In this document: one piece after another, positions 61,682 through 64,000 of the stretch
Position numbering within the stretch: the first letter of the stretch is position 1
Layout: each line of letters opens with the position of its first letter
NCBI GenBank assembly: GCA_050953425.1
Contig: JBMNMQ010000002.1
Location: 62,001-126,000, forward strand
From: RUG100 sp050953425
Lineage (GTDB): Bacteria; Bacillota; Clostridia; Peptostreptococcales; Anaerovoracaceae
Reading direction: 5' to 3'
Length of the DNA stretch: 64,000 bases
Made by a program: the position numbers and the translations under genes
The notes under the pieces: generated by a model
Told to the model about the DNA's origin: nothing
Database searches by the model: none
Seen by the model: the letters and a program-made list of their open reading frames with translations, nothing else

Positions 61682-63797
61682 GGCGTTCCTCCGCACTGTC
61701 GCTGTCCGCAACTTTTGCGGACTCTATCCTGTTTTCATTCGATTCGCTGCCCGTAAACGCAGCAGACGCTGTTTGCTCATCCCCGGACGCGCGCCCCGCC
61801 GGTTTGTCGGCCGTACTTTTGTCGTTCGTTGATTTGCCGTTCACGGATGACGCGGGGGACGTTGATTCGTGCGGCCTCGACGCTTCCCTCTCGTCCGCAG
61901 CGCGGGTCTGCTGCGGCCGGCTCTCTGCCGGCGACCCGTCGGGCATCATGCCGGTTCGCCGGATTCCGTCGAGCGGACATGCGGTGCGCACGCTGATGCC
62001 GCAGCCGCGGCATCCCTCGCGGCAGTCCGGCGTCGTTTCGCCGCGCAGCGCTCGCCGGTACTCGTCCCAGAGGTATTCCCTGCTGACGCCGATATCGATA
62101 AAATCCCAGGGCAGGATCTCCTCCCGCGGCCGCTCCCGCGATGCATAGAACGCCGGATCGATGCCGGTCTCCTCGATCGCCCGCTGCCAGACATCCCAGC
62201 GGAACGACTCGCTCCAGCTGTCAAAGCGGCAGCCCCCGCGCCAGGCCGCCCGCAGCAGCCGGGAAGTCCGACGGTCGCCGCGTGCAAACAGCGCCTCCAG
62301 CGTGCTCACCGGACTGTCGTGGTAATTAAAGTTGACCCCCTTGATGCGCTGCATCCGACGGCGCAGAAAATCGTGCTTGTCGTAAAAGTCACCATCCTGC
62401 GCCACCCACTGAAACGGGGTGTGCGGCTTGGGCACGAAGTTGGAGACGCTGACATTGAGCTGAAAGCGGCCCCCGCCGCGGCCGAGGAGCCGGAAATTCA
62501 GGTCGATGATATTCTGCGCGATCTCGGCGATACCGGCCAGATCCTCGCTGGTCTCGCCGGGCAGGCCCATCATGAAATAGAGCTTGATCTTTTTCCATCC
62601 CAGCTCGATGGCCTGGCGTACGGCGGAGTAGATGTCCTCGTCGGTGACGTTCTTATTGATGATGTCGCGCAGCCGCTGCGAGCCCGCTTCCGGGGCGAAC
62701 GTCAGGCCGCTCTTTTTGTAGCGCTGAATCTTTTCCAGCACCTCGAAATCAAAGGAATCGAGGCGCAGACTCGGCAGCGACAGAGAAACATCGCGGCCGC
62801 TGCACATCTCGATCAGGTCCGTCGCCAGAGCGCGAAAGCGGGAATAGTCCGAAGTGGAGAGACTCAGCAGCGACAGCTCTTCGTGTCCGCTGGCGTCCAG
62901 CTGTGCCGCGGCCAGACGGCGGATCGTCTGCGGGCTGCGCTCCCGCACCGGCCGATAGAGCATGCCGGCCTGGCAGAAGCGGCACCCGCGCGTGCAGCCG
63001 CGGAAGGTCTCCACCACCGCACGATCCTGGGCAACTTCGATCAGCGGCACCAGCGGCTTCTCCGGGTACGGCGCCGCATCGAGATCGGCGAGAATGCGCC
63101 GCCGCACGCGCCGCGGCGCTTCCGCCCGGCACGGTTCAAAGGAGCGGATCGTGCCGTCGTCGTTATACCGTACTTCATAAAAGGAAGGCACATAGACGCC
63201 CTCGATCGCCGCCGCCCGGCGCAGAAATTCGTCTCTGCTGCCGCACTCCCCGCGCAGCAGCGTCACCTCCGGCAGCAGCTCCTCGCCGTCGCCGATGAGA
63301 AAGAGGTCGAAGAACTCGGCCAGCGGTTCGGGATTGCAGGCGCAGGGACCGCCGCCGATCACCACCGGATCGTCCTCTCCGCGCGCCGCCGCCTCCAGCG
63401 GGATCCCGGCCAGGTCGAGCATGTCGAGAATATTCGTGTAGGACATCTCGTACTGCAGCGTAAAGCCGATCAGGTCGAACTTCTTCAGATCCGTTTTGGT
63501 CTCCAGTGAAAAGAGCGGCACACCGGCCTCGCGCATGGCCGCCGCCATATCCGGCGCCGGCGCAAAGACGCGCTCGCAGTAGACGCCCGGGCAGCGATTG
63601 AGGATATCGTAGAGAATCTGCAGACCGACATATGACATGCCGATCTCGTAGAGGTCCGGGAAAGCAAAAGCAAACCTGACGTCAGCCAGGTCTTCGTCTT
63701 TGCGGACACAATGCAGTTCTCCGCCGATATAGCGGCCGGGTTTTTCGACCTTTTTCAGCAGCCGTTCCAGCTGCCGCAGCATTTCCAGTTTTTCCAT
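61668..63797 (-). CDS. TIGR03960 family B12-binding radical SAM protein
   Basis: A 709-residue radical SAM protein of the TIGR03960 family, function unknown. The N-terminal B12-binding-like domain has AFPDLYEIGMSYVGLQILYD and VIGGGPCACNPEPLAEFFD. The radical SAM site is C268, C272 and C275 in FRGCTRGCRFCQAGML. The family core ends near residue 610 with CREGCRGCGISVRTACP, which may hold a second cluster. The last 90 residues are a Ser/Thr/Asp/Glu-rich low-complexity tail (SVNGKSTNDKSTADKPAG) not needed in homologues. Only a weak GAGAG precedes ATG 63797. It overlaps and is coupled to the DUF2344 gene. Confidence 0.9.
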   Translation of the reverse strand: MEKLEMLRQLERLLKKVEKPGRYIGGELHCVRKDEDLADVRFAFAFPDLYEIGMSYVGLQILYDILNRCPGVYCERVFAPAPDMAAAMREAGVPLFSLETKTDLKKFDLIGFTLQYEMSYTNILDMLDLAGIPLEAAARGEDDPVVIGGGPCACNPEPLAEFFDLFLIGDGEELLPEVTLLRGECGSRDEFLRRAAAIEGVYVPSFYEVRYNDDGTIRSFEPCRAEAPRRVRRRILADLDAAPYPEKPLVPLIEVAQDRAVVETFRGCTRGCRFCQAGMLYRPVRERSPQTIRRLAAAQLDASGHEELSLLSLSTSDYSRFRALATDLIEMCSGRDVSLSLPSLRLDSFDFEVLEKIQRYKKSGLTFAPEAGSQRLRDIINKNVTDEDIYSAVRQAIELGWKKIKLYFMMGLPGETSEDLAGIAEIAQNIIDLNFRLLGRGGGRFQLNVSVSNFVPKPHTPFQWVAQDGDFYDKHDFLRRRMQRIKGVNFNYHDSPVSTLEALFARGDRRTSRLLRAAWRGGCRFDSWSESFRWDVWQRAIEETGIDPAFYASRERPREEILPWDFIDIGVSREYLWDEYRRALRGETTPDCREGCRGCGISVRTACPLDGIRRTGMMPDGSPAESRPQQTRAADEREASRPHESTSPASSVNGKSTNDKSTADKPAGRASGDEQTASAAFTGSESNENRIESAKVADSDSAEERHAKL

Positions 63798-63950
63798 CTC
63801 TCAGTGCTTCATCCTCGTGCTTTATCCTGCCGGGGCTGCCATAGCTGCCCCGGGCCGCTTCGCGGGTTTCCTGCCCCGGATCGGTGCGGCCGTCTTCCCG
63901 CGCCGACCGAGGAGCCCGCTGCATTTTTCGGTTTCACCGGTGCTCCGCGT

Positions 63951-64000
63951 TCAGTGCCGCAGCAGGTCAGCCATGCTGCAGCCCATGATCTTTTCCAGGT
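63951..64000 (-). CDS. Possible 3' end of an unidentified gene
   Basis: One reverse-strand frame stays open from the window edge for 15 codons (LEKIMGCSMADLLRH) to TGA at 63953-63951. The amphipathic sequence looks like a protein C-terminus, and the strand matches its neighbours, but the fragment is too short to identify. Confidence 0.3.
   Translation of the reverse strand, partial: LEKIMGCSMADLLRH

Overview
The window reads as chromosomal DNA of a GC-rich anaerobic member of the Firmicutes, class Clostridia. Evidence for this is a CIRCE-controlled hrcA-grpE-dnaK-dnaJ operon, an alaS-ireB-ruvX cluster, a six-gene Rnf complex, an [FeFe]-hydrogenase maturase (HydE), a YneA-type SOS division inhibitor, TTGACA/TATAAT promoters and strong GGAGG ribosome binding sites. 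A relative of the Anaerovoracaceae/Mogibacterium group is possible but cannot be settled from this sequence. No rRNA, tRNA, CRISPR array, insertion sequence or prophage was seen.

Layout. 0-1 kb: the 5' part of an NhaC-type antiporter, divergent from the heat-shock operon (1.2-6.1 kb). 6.3-13.4 kb: a tightly overlapping housekeeping run: Asp23, nusB, a TsaD-like paralogue, xseA, xseB, ispA, dxs, tlyA. 13.5-23.9 kb: aminotransferase, mutS, mutL, miaA, a tyrosine recombinase, a methionine gamma-lyase family protein and a TVP38-like membrane protein. In this stretch mutL and the lyase gene are interrupted by single-base insertions in homopolymer runs, and the TVP38 start may be too. 24.2-27.0 kb: a ThiF/MoeB-like E1 enzyme and two unrecognised genes. 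27.1-27.6 kb: yneA behind three LexA-type boxes. 27.9-30.6 kb: a TetR regulator divergent from a B12-binding radical SAM protein with a repeat-bearing tail. 30.6-31.7 kb: a non-coding stretch with a 36-bp tandem repeat and two DnaA-like boxes.

31.7-43.4 kb (minus strand): GNAT acetyltransferase, L,D-transpeptidase, an acyl-CoA dehydrogenase fused to an EtfA-type FAD domain with a small membrane protein behind it, purC, a second NhaC antiporter, a membrane-anchored glycerophosphodiesterase, a small membrane protein, GAPDH and an M23 peptidase. 44.0-54.0 kb (minus): hydE, rnfCDGEAB, ruvX, ireB, alaS. 54.5-55.5 kb (plus): an aldo/keto reductase with a ferredoxin domain. 55.7-63.8 kb (minus): nifU/iscU, iscS, a DUF896 gene, a cell-wall surface protein, comEA, and the DUF2344/radical SAM pair.

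Together these genes describe an anaerobe with ferredoxin-centred energy conservation (Rnf, Na+ antiporters, HydE, Fe-S assembly, ferredoxin-linked reductase and dehydrogenase), DEP-pathway isoprenoid synthesis, an SOS response and probably a DNA-uptake apparatus. The most notable points are the cluster of +1 homopolymer insertions that includes mutL, the dehydrogenase-EtfA fusion, the TetR/radical SAM pair, the yneA promoter without lexA beside it, a perfect-spacing dyad over the comEA promoter, and several 30-36 bp minisatellites in intergenic DNA.
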